The notes: generated from the letters alone by a model not told the origin. A stretch of 64,000 nucleotides of DNA from Lucifuga dentata (GCA_014773175.1 VXCM01000450.1:280023-344022); one strand, 5' to 3'. Positions 43,336-57,313 are shown, numbered from the stretch's first letter. Numbers and translations: made by a program.

Positions 43336-46150
43336 ATACTGTCAGGTGTAGTTCTGGGTGAAGCAGATCTGCAAAATTCAAATATTCAAATGGATAAGCC
43401 ATTTGCCTCTTAAAGCAGGAATGGTCCAAATCCTTTTTAGGCTGACTAAAACCAGTTTAGAAAGCTGAAAAAGTGGTGGAAGAAAACATGTAAGCCTCAG
43501 TTCTGCAAACATCCACCCTGCTGAAGTGTTCCTGAGCAAGTCACAGAACTAGGGGCTGCTGCGTAAGTTATGCAGGGCTGTGACCTTCTAGTGGAGCAAA
43601 GCAGTTGATGCATTACATTATTTATAAATTGTGAATTTTAAGTGGACTGGTCTGACCCACGGGTAACGTCTGAATAAACAGATGCTTGTTTGCATATAAC
43701 ACAAACTAAATCCAACTGACTGGAAAGCAGGAAAGCAGAAAATTGTTAATGCATCACTATTTCGCAAAGTATGCTGTGTTTGGTATTGTTTAAATAAGAA
43801 ATTTAAAGCAGACAAAATATCCGAGGTCATAGTAACTTACCAAAAATTCAAACACATGTTGAGTATTTCTTGGTTTTTCTGCACACACTGACTGAATAAG
43901 CTCTGACTACAAAACCAGCAATTAAATCAGTGGAAAGTTGTTTCATATATACCATTCCCTATGAAAGTAGAGCTAGACAAGAAAAACTTGTTTACTGAAT
44001 AGCATTTATTAGGTCTGTGTCACATAAACTCATGCCTCCTAAACTAATAAGAGCCACTGACCAGCAGCAGAAGTCATATTGAGGAAGAAGCATCAACAGT
44101 GTTAGTTCCTGTGAGCTTTTACTGCACCTGCATGCTGAGCAGATTCATCCCTGCCAGATGTCTGGAAGGCTCGCCTGAGCCAGGAGCAGCACATCTATAA
44201 CTGTCTGCTAGCCTGCCCAGATGACTGGTGGATAACTGCCAGAAAGAAAGCAGAGATGCAGGGATCAGAGCCCTGCAGCCACTCACACTGCACAAAAAAG
44301 TGCTGAAAGAGGCCATAAGATGGCTTGTGCTGCATCTTAATATATCACAGCTTCAGTCCAAGCTGATGAATTATTCAGATGACACTATCTACTGTGCCTC
44401 TCACCTATAACATCTGCCCTACCAGCCTGTCTACCAGGTCTGGCTGACATGCTGTTCTGCCACAGGAAGCTTTTAGTCTGATCCTGTCATGTGGTCTCTG
44501 TTCCATTTAACCCCCTTCTCTATCTCTGTTTCTATCTCTAGGACTGAGGCATTAAACACTGGTAAAAAAAAAAAAAAAAAAAAAGGAATTGTGTTACTAT
44601 GTCATGAAAAGATCCGTTTGTAAGCAGATTCTAAAACAAAAAATTCTAAAACCCTTTATCTTTTTCTACATCTTCATAGTGTGAAACTGTTGTATGGATA
44701 GCCAACAAAAGGCTAAATAGTATCAGATTTCCTGCATTACCATCAAAAGGCAGATCCACCAAAGCTACAGACTTTGGAGCGAGTCTCCAAAGTCTCTGAT
44801 GGACAGAGCTGTTCAACTTTGCAGCTCTGACACAGAGCGGAGAAGGTTAAAGACTCTAAAGCCAGCAGTCTTCTTGAGGGACAAAATGTGAACACTGAAG
44901 CTCCAGCAATCACCTGCTACCTGCTCTGTTTGTGAATTTCAGCTATGCATGATATGACTACATACCAGCATCACTCTTCCTCCCTGTCATCCTCCTTTGC
45001 ACATTTCTCTTTCATAACTATCAACAGGGACAGCTGCCTGAGAAACATGTGACCCAGCACGATTCATGTCCAAGGTTATAAAAGAACAAGTCCGTCCTCC
45101 GCCCAACTAGCCAGTATAAATCATCATATCTCCCTTTTACGTAATTCTTAGAGAAACATGGTACTGTAAGAGAGGGTGCAGCTTGTTTACAGTGTGGTAA
45201 TTAGAAGTTTGTGATCAGACGTTTGCTGCTGGAATGTCTGAAAGGGTCAGAAGCACCATTAGCAGAGTAAAGGGCACAACCTGGAATGCTCAGAGATATC
45301 AAATCACAGCAGTGAGGGAGGGACTGTCTGCTAAACAAGACTTTGAAGGCTCATTCCATTAATCAGACCAGCTCTCATACTCATGTCAAGAAGCACGCAA
45401 ACAACAGTTCACAACCTGATACACACTCGCTGCATGTAACACATGTGCACATGCCTTTGAAGGTTAAAATAGAGCTGCAGTATTATTTGTGTAACATGCA
45501 ACAGGAACAGGTGTGAGGTGAAAGGTGATGGAAACGCATCCTGAAAAGTAAATTCTGCAATTCTCACACTTGCACATGATAAATGCTGACATACCTGTTT
45601 TTTCAAAGCTGTTCCACAGCCATGTGTACAGTTAAAATAAAGCACAGTGGGAACGAGGCGAGGCTCTGGAGCGCTTCATTTGTGTTTTTGTGTATGTCCT
45701 AGGGGTTAAAAAGCAAATCTGATGCTTTCTGGAGTACCAACAGTGATCTGGCCATTTTCCATGTTCACAATCATTTCCCACATCATGGCACAGTGCTGGA
45801 CTGGGAATAAACAGAGGAGCCTGCTGTGCTCCCAGAATGCATGTTTGCAGAGTTCCCATCAGTGAGTACACAGTAACAAGATTCCCTGAAGGCCTCTGTT
45901 TAACCTTTAGGTTACAAGTGGCTGGCTGCTACACAGCCCACCCCTCTACATCTGAGCTATTAACCCTTTTTTTCCCGCTCACTTCAGTCACCGCATGTAG
46001 AAACATAATAGCTCTCATCAGTGCCTTAATAGCTCTAGTACCATTACCTAATTAAAACTGAACGAGTTAAGTCTATTTAATAATCAGGAAGAAAAAACAT
46101 CAACAAGTACAAAAGTACAGTTCAGTAAAGTACAAAATTGCTTTAAACCA

Positions 46151-46283
46151 CTAGTTTTCAAACTTTTTTTTTTTTAATCTGAAAACCAATGTTTAAAAAA
46201 AAATTCTTTTTTTTTGNCTAGTTTTCAAACTTTTTTTTTTTTAATCTGAAAACCAATGTTTAAAAAAAAATTCTTTTTTTTTG
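46151..46283. repeat. False tandem duplication: 66 bp, N, 66 bp
   Basis: 46151-46216 is repeated exactly at 46218-46283 with N at 46217. The unit is rich in poly(T) and poly(A). Confidence 0.9.
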
Positions 46284-46573
46284 GAGCTACGTAACAGTTG
46301 AGCTACTTTAACAGCAATATTACATGCCCATCAGGTTTCTACAAAATTTGATTTTCTCAAACAAAAATCCTATATTTTCTCCATAGTAATTATGGGAAAC
46401 AGCACTGCATTTTGGCACTCGTTTAATTTATTACGTCTGTGTTGTGTTACTGCTGTTACAAAATTTTAACTGAATTTTTTTTTTTTTTTAGACAAATTAT
46501 CTAAATTCTGATCTAATTCACAGTTTATGAAATCATCAGGCATTTATCACACACACATACGTGCATGCCGGCA

Positions 46574-46574
46574 T

Positions 46575-46614
<40 letters not shown>
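46574..46614. repeat. CA microsatellite
   Basis: About 20 CA units preceded by gcatgc-type alternating sequence. Confidence 0.9.
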
Positions 46615-46617
<3 letters not shown>

Positions 46618-48903
46618 GAAAGAGTCAACCTGACTATGTAAGCAGATGAAAAGAAGGATCAGAGTAGCCTAATGCTGAGAAAATGCCCTTGGGATATGCT
46701 GACAAAGATTGGAAACATGTGCTTAAGAGGCCAGCGTATAGGGATTATGCTGTGATATAACAGTGAGAAGCTCGATGATTTATTTGTCTTTTTTTCCCTC
46801 TGGATAGATTCAGTAATCTGCAACAGGTTGCTCAATGCTTTGTGTAGCTTCACAACACAGAAGCATCATTTTCTTTCTTGCCTTATAGTCCTTTCAGCAA
46901 ATGTAATGTAGAATAGTTTTTCGTCAAATCAGTTTCAATAGTGGTGACATAAACTTGGCAACAATGATATTGGGGAGCATCTCAGCATAGTAGCAGTGTG
47001 TGTGTGGGTGTAAATGTGCTATGCGTAAACAATGACACATGGGCAGACATAGGAAGGTATAGCTGAGTTAGAATTTTTCAGTGATCCAAATACTGCAACT
47101 CACACGTATTTTGCTATACTTTGAAATTCTTCTCATATATCATACAGCAAGTATATTTGCCCCCCCTTTAGGGTTATTAATAGTAGCATGATGGAGTCTG
47201 GATTTGAGATACTGATATAACAGGCACCATCCTTTCAATGAGCCAAACCATTTCTGACAGCATCATACAGGCAGTTCATTGTAAAGGCCCTTTATCCAGA
47301 TTGTTACTGCCAGCTGTTTTCTTTGTGGATCAAACCAAAAGACAACACCAGGCCAACGTCAGCACAGACAGGGTTTTCCCTAGAAAAAAAGCTACAGCAG
47401 ATAGATGAGTCTCCACATAAGAAGCTGGAAAACAAAACTCTCTCTGTCACAAATGAGATCGAGTGGTTGATTATTCCACCCTCTTGTTTGTAAAAAAAAA
47501 AAAAAATCCATAAAAGCTCCTTTTTATCCCAGTATGGCTGGATGTTTGTCAATCATTTCAGTATGTGTGTCTGCTAAAGCTTTGTTGGAAGGGTTATCTC
47601 TCATGTCCAGCTGCCCTGTTACGCACTAGACTGATTAGTGTGTACATCGTCAGAATCAAGTGGGCTGGCCTTTAAGGGGGATATCAAGCTTTCCTCAGGC
47701 CATAAAAGATGACAGTGATGCTGACTTTCCTCCTGTGAAACTAACAAGCATCTCAGACTGTTACATATAAAATAAATAGATAGTACAAACCAAAGACATG
47801 CATGCTTTTTCTGTCTCACTTATCTTTGTCAAACTATCATGACGCAGGAGAAAGTTTAAGAGCTTTTCAAGCGCAGGGCACTTGGCAGTGCATACTCAAA
47901 GTAAGCAAGAAGAATAAAAATGCTGTGTTTGGTCAAACTTTTCCATTTATGGTTTCTACACATTAACTATCCTCTTACCTCTTACAGTTTGGCATTAGTC
48001 CCAAAAGCTGCTGCCAAGAAAACGTGGGTGGGAGATTTTAGTTTCACATAGAAACACCTGATGCCTGTGGCCTGGAGCTCTATTGCCAGTATCACATTGT
48101 GAGCTCCCAACCGGTATCACAACACAAAAACAGTTTTACTCTGCTGGCTCCCAACCATCGCAGCTACACACACAACAAGAGACTTGACACCTCCTCTCTT
48201 ATTCTTTCCTTTTCTCGCCCATCAGTTTCAAAGTTTCCACACGCCTCTGAGTTCACAGAAAGTTCCCTAGCACGGAGAGGAGGTGAGCGCACTGCCTGTT
48301 AGATTCACTGACTCGTATGTGTGGAAAGAGGCCCCACTCCCAGTCACACGCTCGCTGCTGATGAGTCGTGCCTTGGCTTAAAGAGCTGGAGCCATGCAGA
48401 CACACTCATACAAGCCAGCCCCCCTTAAAATATGAACACACCCAGGTAAGTAACTGTGTTTCCAAAGAAAATAAGTCTTGCGCCAACATCTCTTAATGCA
48501 AGGGTAGCTAAGGCACATGCACATAATCACCCACATATGCAAGCATGCACAACCACACACACACACACACACATACACAGGCGTACAGTCAGACTAGGTC
48601 TTTAATAACCCCCTTTCTCTGCTATCACCTTGTGATAAAGACTTACTGGAGATGGAGGAGGGCTGTTTCGTGTCAGTACACACCCACTTTACCTTGTTAG
48701 AGAGAGCCCAAACACAAACACCAAGTAGACTGAGTCATAAAAAGTTTTTTTTTTTTAAAACTCCAACAGGTAAATGACAGGTTAGTATGACATCATTTCA
48801 GCAGGTAAGAGGAACACGAGTGTGCTCACATCAATGATTCATGGAGCGAAGGCACTACACAGTTAATGAATACAGCAGTAAGCTCCATAATAGCATTACT
48901 TAC

Positions 48904-49100
48904 AGAGTATTGAAGTCAAAACTCCTTTCAGAACTTTCCAAACACAAACAGAGATCAGGTCCATCCAGGAAGCTACAAAAGTTTATCCACAATAGAGGCA
49001 ACAGTGTTTAAATGTCTAGATGCCTGCTTTGAGTCTGCTGCTCCGCTCTCTCTCCCTCTCCCTGACACGCTGTTCTACTACAGCTACAGCCTGCCCCACT
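48904..49100 (-). promoter_or_regulatory. Candidate alternative first exon or promoter of sema4b
   Basis: On the minus strand, a moderately GC-rich purine stretch (GGGAGAGGGAGAGAGAGCGG, about 49045-49064) leads into untranslated-looking sequence and a good donor, CTCT|gtaagt, at 48904/48903. A G/GA tract lies just upstream. This fits a non-coding first exon feeding the start-codon exon at 34.4 kb. There is no transcript support. Confidence 0.35.
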
Positions 49101-49137
49101 CAACACACACGCTCCTCCCCTTACACACTAACAGGTT

Positions 49138-49162
49138 GGGGGGGGGGNGGGGGGGGGGGGGG

Positions 49163-49190
<28 letters not shown>
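49138..49190. repeat. Poly(G) then GA repeat, with a single N at 49148
   Basis: A G run split by one undetermined base, followed by about 13 GA units. It sits beside a candidate sema4b first exon. Confidence 0.9.
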
Positions 49191-49194
<4 letters not shown>

Positions 49195-49876
49195 AATGGG
49201 GGTCCAACTACTGGAAGATTTTGACTCATTTTTGATATCTTTATAACAGTGATAAATATACTTGCAAGCTTAAATATTATAAATAGTAGCATAATATTAC
49301 ATAATGTATATTACACAATGTAACTGAGAAGTTATTCCAGAGGGAATCAGGGCACAGAAGCAACAAAGAAACAGTCACATTTGTGCAATACCAACATTTA
49401 TACTACAAGGTTACACACAAAAACAATTATTCCCCAAAGAGGCTGAAATATAATGTGAGCAGCAGCTTAATGAGTTTTTAATCACATTTCAATATTGAGC
49501 GTGCTCATATCAGACAAATAATGAAATCAAAGTTCTAAACACATCGACCGTGGCATTGGAGCTGATATTTTTAGTGCTTAGGATTTAGTTTCTGCCTTTG
49601 TTTTGTTTCTCAGGCTGCTGCTTGCAGCCATACAAAGATTGATGTTAATTACACTAATTAACTGTTGTAATTTTAAACTAACAGAATTTGAACCACATCT
49701 ACGTCTCAAATCAGAATCATGATGTATGCACAGTTTTGTGTATTTAATGTCACTATTTGGATTTTAAGCTTTATACTCATTTTCAGTTTCAATTTTTGTT
49801 TTGTAAAAGTAACAGAAATATTAGTCCAGAACACAAGTTAAATAATCATGTGTAAAGGTTAGCCTTAAAATGTTAA

Positions 49877-49936
49877 CCTTAAAATTCAATGTTTTGCAAA
49901 AGGCAAAACATTGAGGCAAAACATTGAATTTTAAGG
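49877..49936. repeat. Perfect 21-bp inverted repeat with short loop
   Basis: 49877-49897 pairs perfectly with 49916-49936; the arm core is AAAATTCAATGTTTTGC. The 18-base loop itself contains a third partial copy (gcaaaacattga), a pattern expected from replication template switching. Confidence 0.9.
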
Positions 49937-50431
49937 TGTGTGTATCACTCGAACATTTGATTTCAAACAATTAGAGTATCTGGCAAAATAACACAAAAAC
50001 TATGAAAAGGTTTTATATTTTGAAAAATAGTTGGCAGTATCATGTATGTGGAAAGTATTTATTGGGCTCAAACATGCAAAATCAATGGTGTGATCCTTTA
50101 ATCACGAACACCAAATCCAGCTTCCCTGCACTACATCATTTGAAAGATTTTCAGGTTCTGTGTAAAGCTGCGCCACAAAGAAGTTCTAAAATAATACACA
50201 AACACTGACAAGGACAAACTTTTCAGGCCATGACACTGAAAGAGCAACACAACCGATGTAACAAAGTCTCAGAAGAGGCCTTTTCATGAAATATGAAAGG
50301 GAAATTCATGAACCGCATATTGCTCTTCATGTTTTATAAACAAAGCTTGATTGGTTGGTTTGTTAATAGTATCTTCATAAAAATCATATCACTGAAGCAA
50401 GTTTGTTTATACTTCAAATGTTCAAGGAGAT

Positions 50432-50442
50432 GATATGAATGG

Positions 50443-50473
<31 letters not shown>

Positions 50474-50504
50474 TATTTTTTTTTTCAATGTCNGATATGA
50501 ATGG

Positions 50505-50535
<31 letters not shown>

Positions 50536-50554
50536 TATTTTTTTTTTCAATGTC
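50432..50554. repeat. False tandem duplication: 61 bp, N, 61 bp, containing a GT microsatellite
   Basis: 50432-50492 is repeated exactly at 50494-50554 with N at 50493. Each copy includes an interrupted-free GT run and a T run, so the true locus probably has one microsatellite. Confidence 0.9.
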
Positions 50555-51564
50555 TTATTGAAAAGAAATCCAACCAACTGATTTCACATGCCTTCTCCAA
50601 AAATATTCCCAGGGTAAACAGAGAGAAGTGTAAGATAGCGGGGTGTTGAGACGGGGACGCCTGTTTCTAAAATAGCTGCTGCTAATTATACACTTCAGGC
50701 ACTGCTAAGCAGCCAAACGCAATGCCAAGCGCTGTGAATCGCAATTTTGGCTGGGAGTGTCTTACTGAGGGTAGAGCTGAGATTCCACACAGTCACCTGA
50801 GACCCACTAAGGTTTCAGGAAGTTTTGACATTCTCATCCCTTGTAGTGGTAACACACCTCTGGTTGATTTGGACCCCTTTGCCGCTGCCATACAGATGGC
50901 TGTGTGAACAACCCACAGGATAAGGAGAGAAACATCTAAACACATGTTTCAGGAGGACTGGCCTTTTTCACTGCTTGAGCCTTGGTATTGTCACTGCTCT
51001 CAAAATGTTGCTTTTCATCATCTCCACTCAGTGAGACTTCCAGAAAAAAAAGCACACTGCCAGTTACAAATAATAAAAGAAAAACAGTTCAGCCACTGGA
51101 AATCGTCTTTTGTGATTCCAGGAACCATGTGAAAATGCCTGATCATCCCCCTCTCAGCATGTTTCACACACAGCCAGTAAAAGTGCTGACAGGTCATTCT
51201 ATATAAATGAATAACAGTCCAGGAATTACAGCACTGAGATAAGCCCTCATGTTTCACAAATTAGCTTAATGGGAACACACAAGATAGCAGCACTGGGCTA
51301 CAAAGAGTCACTGAGGCTGACATAACCACTAAGACAAAGGAGCAGCACTGGCAGCTTCACATCTGTGCTCGGGAGTGACTGAGTCATCAGGATGGATCAG
51401 TCTATCATCATTAACACTCTCCAATTTGTGTCAACACCGTATTTATTTATTTTTAACTTTAAATGCATTTGTGATTTGTGTGTCAAATACCCTGACATTG
51501 GTCACTTCCTGCTTTCTGCTTACAGCTACATGTTATCAGACTGATGTCTGCACACTTGAAGAAT

Positions 51565-52006
51565 CCTCTTTTACACCTTTTATTAAGATACGATCTGTAT
51601 CCAAATACATTATCCAGATCAGATAAAACACATGTTAATACAAGCTGTTAATGCATGCAGAACAGACTGCGGTCAGAATATACCACATATACATGTGGTC
51701 TGGCTCACACTGTGATCAGGTCTCAGTCAGAATTAGTCAGGTGTAAACGCAAGGGACACATTTGTGAGATAAAGTCTCCTCTCGAAAAAACAATAATGAA
51801 TTAGAGGTTATGACTTACTGTAAATGGGTACTTGTGCCTGCAATGGCTACACAATTTTAATGAACCTACTGAGAGCCAATCACAATGCAGGCAGAATCCA
51901 AATAATGACAGCAATGTGTAAATGCAGGTCCCGACATTGGATGTTATTATCTAGATAATGTCTCCAGATACAGAGATCATATATTAATGGAAGGTGTAAA
52001 AGGGGC
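51565..52006. mobile_element. MITE copy A with about 40-bp terminal inverted repeats
   Basis: The left end reads CCTCTTTTACACC, then GATCTGTATCCA. The right end read on the opposite strand is GCCCCTTTTACACC, then GATCTCTGTATCTGGA. The two ends are therefore imperfect inverted repeats. Internal blocks (gcaggcagaatcca, acattatccagat) recur in copy B at 57314-57560. No transposase and no clear target duplication were seen; the superfamily is not assigned. Confidence 0.65.
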
Positions 52007-55000
52007 ATAAGTCTGCTATTTCCATGCCAAGGCTATCTATGGCCTTGTGACATGCAGTACTTTCCGTTGGGGTAGCAACCTCTTTTTTTCAGTGGAAAGT
52101 GGACTCATAATGGTTAAGCACTAAACTTATTCTGCAGAAAAGGTTAGAAAAAGTTATAGCAAAGCACTGCTGTGCATCTTATATGTTGTCAGTATTTTGT
52201 CAGTATTGTAGTAACAGCAGAAGCCGTGATGTGCACTTTCCACAAGCATCTATTCCGTGCTGTTAGCTAAAAAGAGAAGCCCAGTGAACAGCTCTGAGGT
52301 TCACTGTAACATTTCTCTGTTTTTGAAGTCAAGGTCTTCCTTTGTCTTCATACTGCTTACATATTACATTTCACCTTTGGCCTGATTTTTCAGCCATAGC
52401 CATATGATAAATACAGTTAAGCCTGAAAAATATCAATGTAATGCCAGGACATTGTAAAACACTAATGTTAATTACATAGGCTTTTATAGCATTTACTCCC
52501 AAATAACCAGTGTTGAAGTAAATTCTGGAATTCTTTTGGAATGAACAGTATCATCAAGGCTTATCTTTAAGACCTGGAACAAATTTTATTTTCCACTGAA
52601 TGAAAGCTTTAAACCTACCTTTAAGCAAAGCCTAATTCATTTTGAATCTCTCTCATTTGATTTTTAACCAGTCTAGCAGGTGAGTGAGCTGTCTGGAAAG
52701 CTATCAGCAGAGGTGCAGGTGTCACAGCATGACCCACTTGGAGGTGAGTGACTCATTTTGGCAAATGACTCTGACTGGTTCACAGTGTCGGATAGAGTGT
52801 AGCATAAGATGAAGCATTTCCCTCTCAGGTGACGGTTGGGTGTATGTGGCTGTTCACCCTGTTTGTAGTCTGGTATGAAATAGTAGCTGTGATAGATGTG
52901 ATGCCATACACCCAAAACATCACCCCACATCAACTGACACTGTAGCTCTCAAATGGAGCTGTTCTGTGGGGTGAGTGCCCTCTGGCAGGGTGCTGAAGCC
53001 AGTGAACAATCTCTTGGGAGTGTGTGTCCTTTGAAATCATCTATATGACTCAGCCCAGGTCCTTTCATTAGACTTCTTCATGCATGCTCTTTTCCTCTAT
53101 GTCACCATCCGATCTATTAGTCACTACTCTGAAACCACTGGAGTTCCCAGCACTGCCAGTGATGTGCTGCTGTGTCATCTGTCATGAAAGGTGTTTTTAT
53201 TCAACCCTGTGTTGGTTTAGTTATTTGTCAGTTACTTTAGTTATTTAGCGGCAGGGTTGCACTGAATATCACAATACTGAAGGTGATTCTAATATTTTAT
53301 CCATCCCGCTAACATACACTTCTTTATAATGCAGGCCAACACAGCACTGCCACTAACCACGAAAAAAAAATTACCAGAGTTCAATCAACCTTTTGTGACA
53401 CAGTGCCAACAAAAAAACTGAACATTTTACGCTTCACAAAGGTAGGATTCATTGCAGGATTGTTGTATTGGATTGCATTAGATTGTACAGGTGCATCTAA
53501 TAAACATGCATGTGACTGTTTTTCCATAATCCTTTTTAATCTGTTTGTCACTGTAGGAGAATGTGTTTGCATCATGTAGTAGTTTGACTACCAAACTACT
53601 TATTGGATTTAGCATCATTTGTCAAAGCTGAGCCAATGGCACAGCTCCAAACCAAGTAGCCCTGCTTAAAATTCAACAGACAGAGTAAGAGGAACAGCTC
53701 GGATGCTCCTCAGGTGGCCCATCATGTCCGTATCAAAGTGGCAGCAGCTCAACTTTCCTGCATATTCTACCTCCGTTTCCCTTCCCCCACCCTGCTACCA
53801 TATAACAACCATGTCCTCTTCTTTCCAAGAGGCAGAATTTAATCAAGCATTTTTTTTCTTTTCTCATGCCAAGACATTTGATTCAACAGCCAACAATATG
53901 ATTTCCCAAAGCTCATGTGAAAAGCAGGATACTTTACAGTTGGGGGAGATTCTAGTGCTGCCAGGACCTCAACAGGTCAGTGGTGATCAAACAATTATTG
54001 CAATATAAGGAATATAAGGGAAATAAATTGTTACAATGTTTTCAGAACAGAATCAAAGTCATAACTGTGGCCTGTTAACTAAAAAGAATACTCCTCTTTC
54101 AATGAAAAAATGGAAATCAAAATTAACGCTGCTAAGCATGTGGCACCTTTTAACATCATTCCATCATTATCATCAACATTGTTATCCTACCACATATTTC
54201 AGATTACAAGTAAAATGAACATGTATATATTTATTTAGAAGAAATACTCAGAAAATAGCAGGTGTAAAATGCATTTAGACTTTACAGCATGTTTACGTTT
54301 CTTACTACCTACACAAAGAGACAAGATAAAGAGTACTGTCAACAGTGATATCTGACCCAGTCCAAATGGTGTTATCACTCCCAATGGGCATCTACAGTAC
54401 ATTACAAACTCCATTGGTTCATTGATTCACCTTCTCTACCGGGTGATAACAATGAAGGGGAAACTGACAATGGGACAGGTGCTTCCAATTCCTGCTGTCT
54501 ATTACTTACATGTGCACACCACATCTATACAGGATGTTTTCAGCAACTGCAGAAGAATAATTGCCTCAAGAATAATATATTCTGTGTCTGCTGTGTCTTA
54601 AAGACCAATTACCTTCACTGTAAATATGACCTCTACCCTCCAGGGAAATCAGAAATGACCCTAAAAGTACCACATGGTTTCCTTGACCAATCAAAGCACT
54701 CGTGTCCAGAGTACATCCTTACCCCAGAGAGTTCCGACATTGTACTTCTGGTTGGTTTAAGGTTAATGAGAATGTGATTAAAGGATATGAGTTCATCAAG
54801 TCAAGTTACCACAAAAGAGAAATAGTCTGGACACACTGTGTGCTTGGGGAAATGACCATATGTTGTACTTAATGAGATGAATGGATGGCATTACAAAGAG
54901 TGGAAAAGAGTGATGATTCAAAACCAGGGAAAATCCTTGGGATGAATTAGTTATAAGCCCATCTACATGTGGGGCAGAGGAGACATAAAATATTAACTTA

Positions 55001-55657
55001 GCATAAGACATAGTGCAAGAGTCAAGGTTAAGCAACTGCTGCAAATCGCCTACATTTACAACAATCCCCATTTCAGTGTAAAACTACACGTACCGTTCAA
55101 AGACGAGGATGATAATGAAGAAAGTGTGTGGCTAAGCATGCACTATAAATCCCACAATTTCTGAAGCAGTCAAAATTTGCATGCAGATAACCCCAAACAC
55201 ATCAGTGCATCCAGGCTATACTGTCCATGTACACGCCCAGTATCTACAGAGCAGAAAAATGAAAGCAAGACAGATGTATGTTACAGTTAACTAAGATAAT
55301 AAAATTGATCTAAATAAACAAAAAGCAAAAAGTACTTCAGAGTTCCAGTCTTGAAAAAAAATCTAATGCAAGTGAGGAGCAAAATACTTACTGTAACGTT
55401 TCACAAAATGCATAAGTGATAAGGAATCACTTCTCCATAGGTATTGTAGGTTTCTACGACACATGCTGAAATACCTCTGAGCCAGCGCAGAGATCGGTCT
55501 CATCTTTACCATGGAAATCAACACCATACTATATGCACACACACACTGAGGGAGTATAAAATTAATATATTGCCATGGCATCCAGCACCGTAGCGACAAG
55601 AAGCTTTTACCGACCAGACCAATTTACTCAGCAGCTAACTGGACACTCAATCAACCT

Positions 55658-55661
<4 letters not shown>

Positions 55662-55701
<40 letters not shown>
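55662..55701. repeat. CT microsatellite
   Basis: About 20 CT units (GA on the sema4b strand), about 90 bases downstream of the candidate distal first exon. Confidence 0.95.
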
Positions 55702-55711
<10 letters not shown>

Positions 55712-55791
55712 CATATTTTACTCTCTCTCTCTCTACTCCCTCTTTCCCTCTTTTAGAATGCATTTCCTTTGTCACGAGCTAGAACAATTAC

Positions 55792-56110
55792 CTTTATCAG
55801 GAGAAGACAAGGTCTTGTAATGCTGAGTAGGAGCGGCTCTCTGTCGAGTGGTGACAGAGGAACAGAAGCTCTGCAGGGATCCCGAGAGATGCCCAGGGCT
55901 GCAGCTGAACCGGCACCACACGCGCACATCCACCACCACTATCACCACCAGCAAGAGCAGCAGCGGCACCAGCAAATTGAAAGGGGAGGGGAATTTTTTT
56001 TTTTTTTTTTTTAAGCAGGAGAGGGGGTTGCTCTATCAGCAGCAGGAACATTACATCATAGGCTGCTTCTGTGGAAGGGTGGGAGAGGAGTGGACGGAGG
56101 AAGGGAGGTG
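55792..56110 (-). promoter_or_regulatory. Candidate distal promoter and first exon of sema4b
   Basis: This is the most GC-rich part of the right half. On the minus strand, a G/C-rich and CTG-rich stretch with scattered CpG runs into TCTCCTGATAAAG|gtaatt, a plausible donor at 55792/55791. The upstream CCTTCCTCCG and CCACCCTTCC blocks resemble Sp1/CACCC sites. Together with the start-codon exon this would give a 21 kb first intron. The 5' limit is a guess, and open frames crossing the region look like chance. Confidence 0.45.
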
Positions 56111-56336
56111 CTCCTTCTATCAGCACTCTGTCAATGCTGAGCTTTTTCAATGCCTGCACAAGTCCAAATACAATATTTATGATTTGTTAGCTGTAAAATG
56201 CTCTCATTGGTTATAGAGCCAGGCTATTAAATAATTAGATCAGTTGTTGTTAATTGTAAATTGTGGGTTTGTTGTCAGGATGAATATTAATATGATGTGC
56301 ACTATAATGTGACTTATCCCTTTAGGGCAAAGACTC

Positions 56337-56353
56337 TGTGTGTGTGTGTGTGT

Positions 56354-56411
<58 letters not shown>
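56337..56411. repeat. Long GT microsatellite
   Basis: About 36 GT units with one interruption (tatg) near the start. Confidence 0.95.
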
Positions 56412-56413
<2 letters not shown>

Positions 56414-57313
56414 TGGGCATGAGAGCCCACATAATGTCTGTTTTGTGGAGTAATTCGATTGCGTGACCAGTGCTTGCTCACAAAGCATGCTGGTATTCAA
56501 CCTCTGAAAAAGGTCATCTGAGATTCCTTGCGGCCACTTGAGAGCAGATCGGTAGAACTGTTAGGAGTAAACATCTGTTCACAATGATTATATTCAAACT
56601 CGCCTGTCATAACAAATTCATGTGAAACTGCTGTGTGATCACACTGCTTTAAGCACATCTGGGAGGCGGTGGCTGACCATAATGGGACAGATGTGGCGTT
56701 CACCTTTCCTGCTGGTCAGCTATTAACCACCTACACACTGGTGACCACAGACCACCACCAGTGACAACAATATTCACAACAGTGGTCAGTCACCACCACA
56801 GGAGCTTAAAGGACCATACCTTCAATTTTGCATTTTAAGCCCAATTAATATTACTTGTATAAATGTTACATTACTGACAATTTCCAAAACACAAAACCAT
56901 ATTTTAGTTTTCCTATTATCTTGCCAAAACCCTTAATCTTTCCAAAAAAAAAAAAAAAAAAAAATGTTAAGGTGACACACTCACCAACAACTACATACTG
57001 TCATAAGAACACACATTACAGAACCAGGCCACTGAAGAGGCTCCAAAAACATTTTCGGTCAAACTGAGAAAATAATGGAGTTTTCTCTGCCAGCTACACC
57101 AAGTTGTTGTAAGCACAGCACAAAGCTCCACAGTCTAATTTGGGCTTCCCCCACTGTACTATTACTCAAAGCCTGGAGGAAACATTGACACTCCTCTCTT
57201 TCCTAAGTGCCATATGGGAGAGAAAATCAATTGATGCTTTCTTCAAGGTCTTCTGTGCGCTTAATCTTTAAATAAAAACAATTCAAGCCAATGTGTATTT
57301 TTGTAAACAGACT

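Larger units (their letters stand above)
34485..48903 (-). other. Long 5' intron of sema4b
   Basis: About 14 kb to the nearer candidate first exon, or 21 kb to the farther one. I see no gene. It holds microsatellites, single-N joins and two false duplications. Moderately GC-richer stretches at about 36500-36700 and 40860-41060 lack repeats and could be conserved non-coding DNA, which cannot be tested here. Confidence 0.55.

Noticed and set aside
49004..49246. Plus-strand open frames through the G/GA tract
   Set aside because: Low-complexity translation (glycine and Glu-Arg repeats) crossing an N; no coding signal.
21128..56411. Direct repeats that could suggest a CRISPR array
   Set aside because: They are dinucleotide microsatellites or two-copy assembly duplications, with no regular repeat and unique-spacer structure; the genome is vertebrate.
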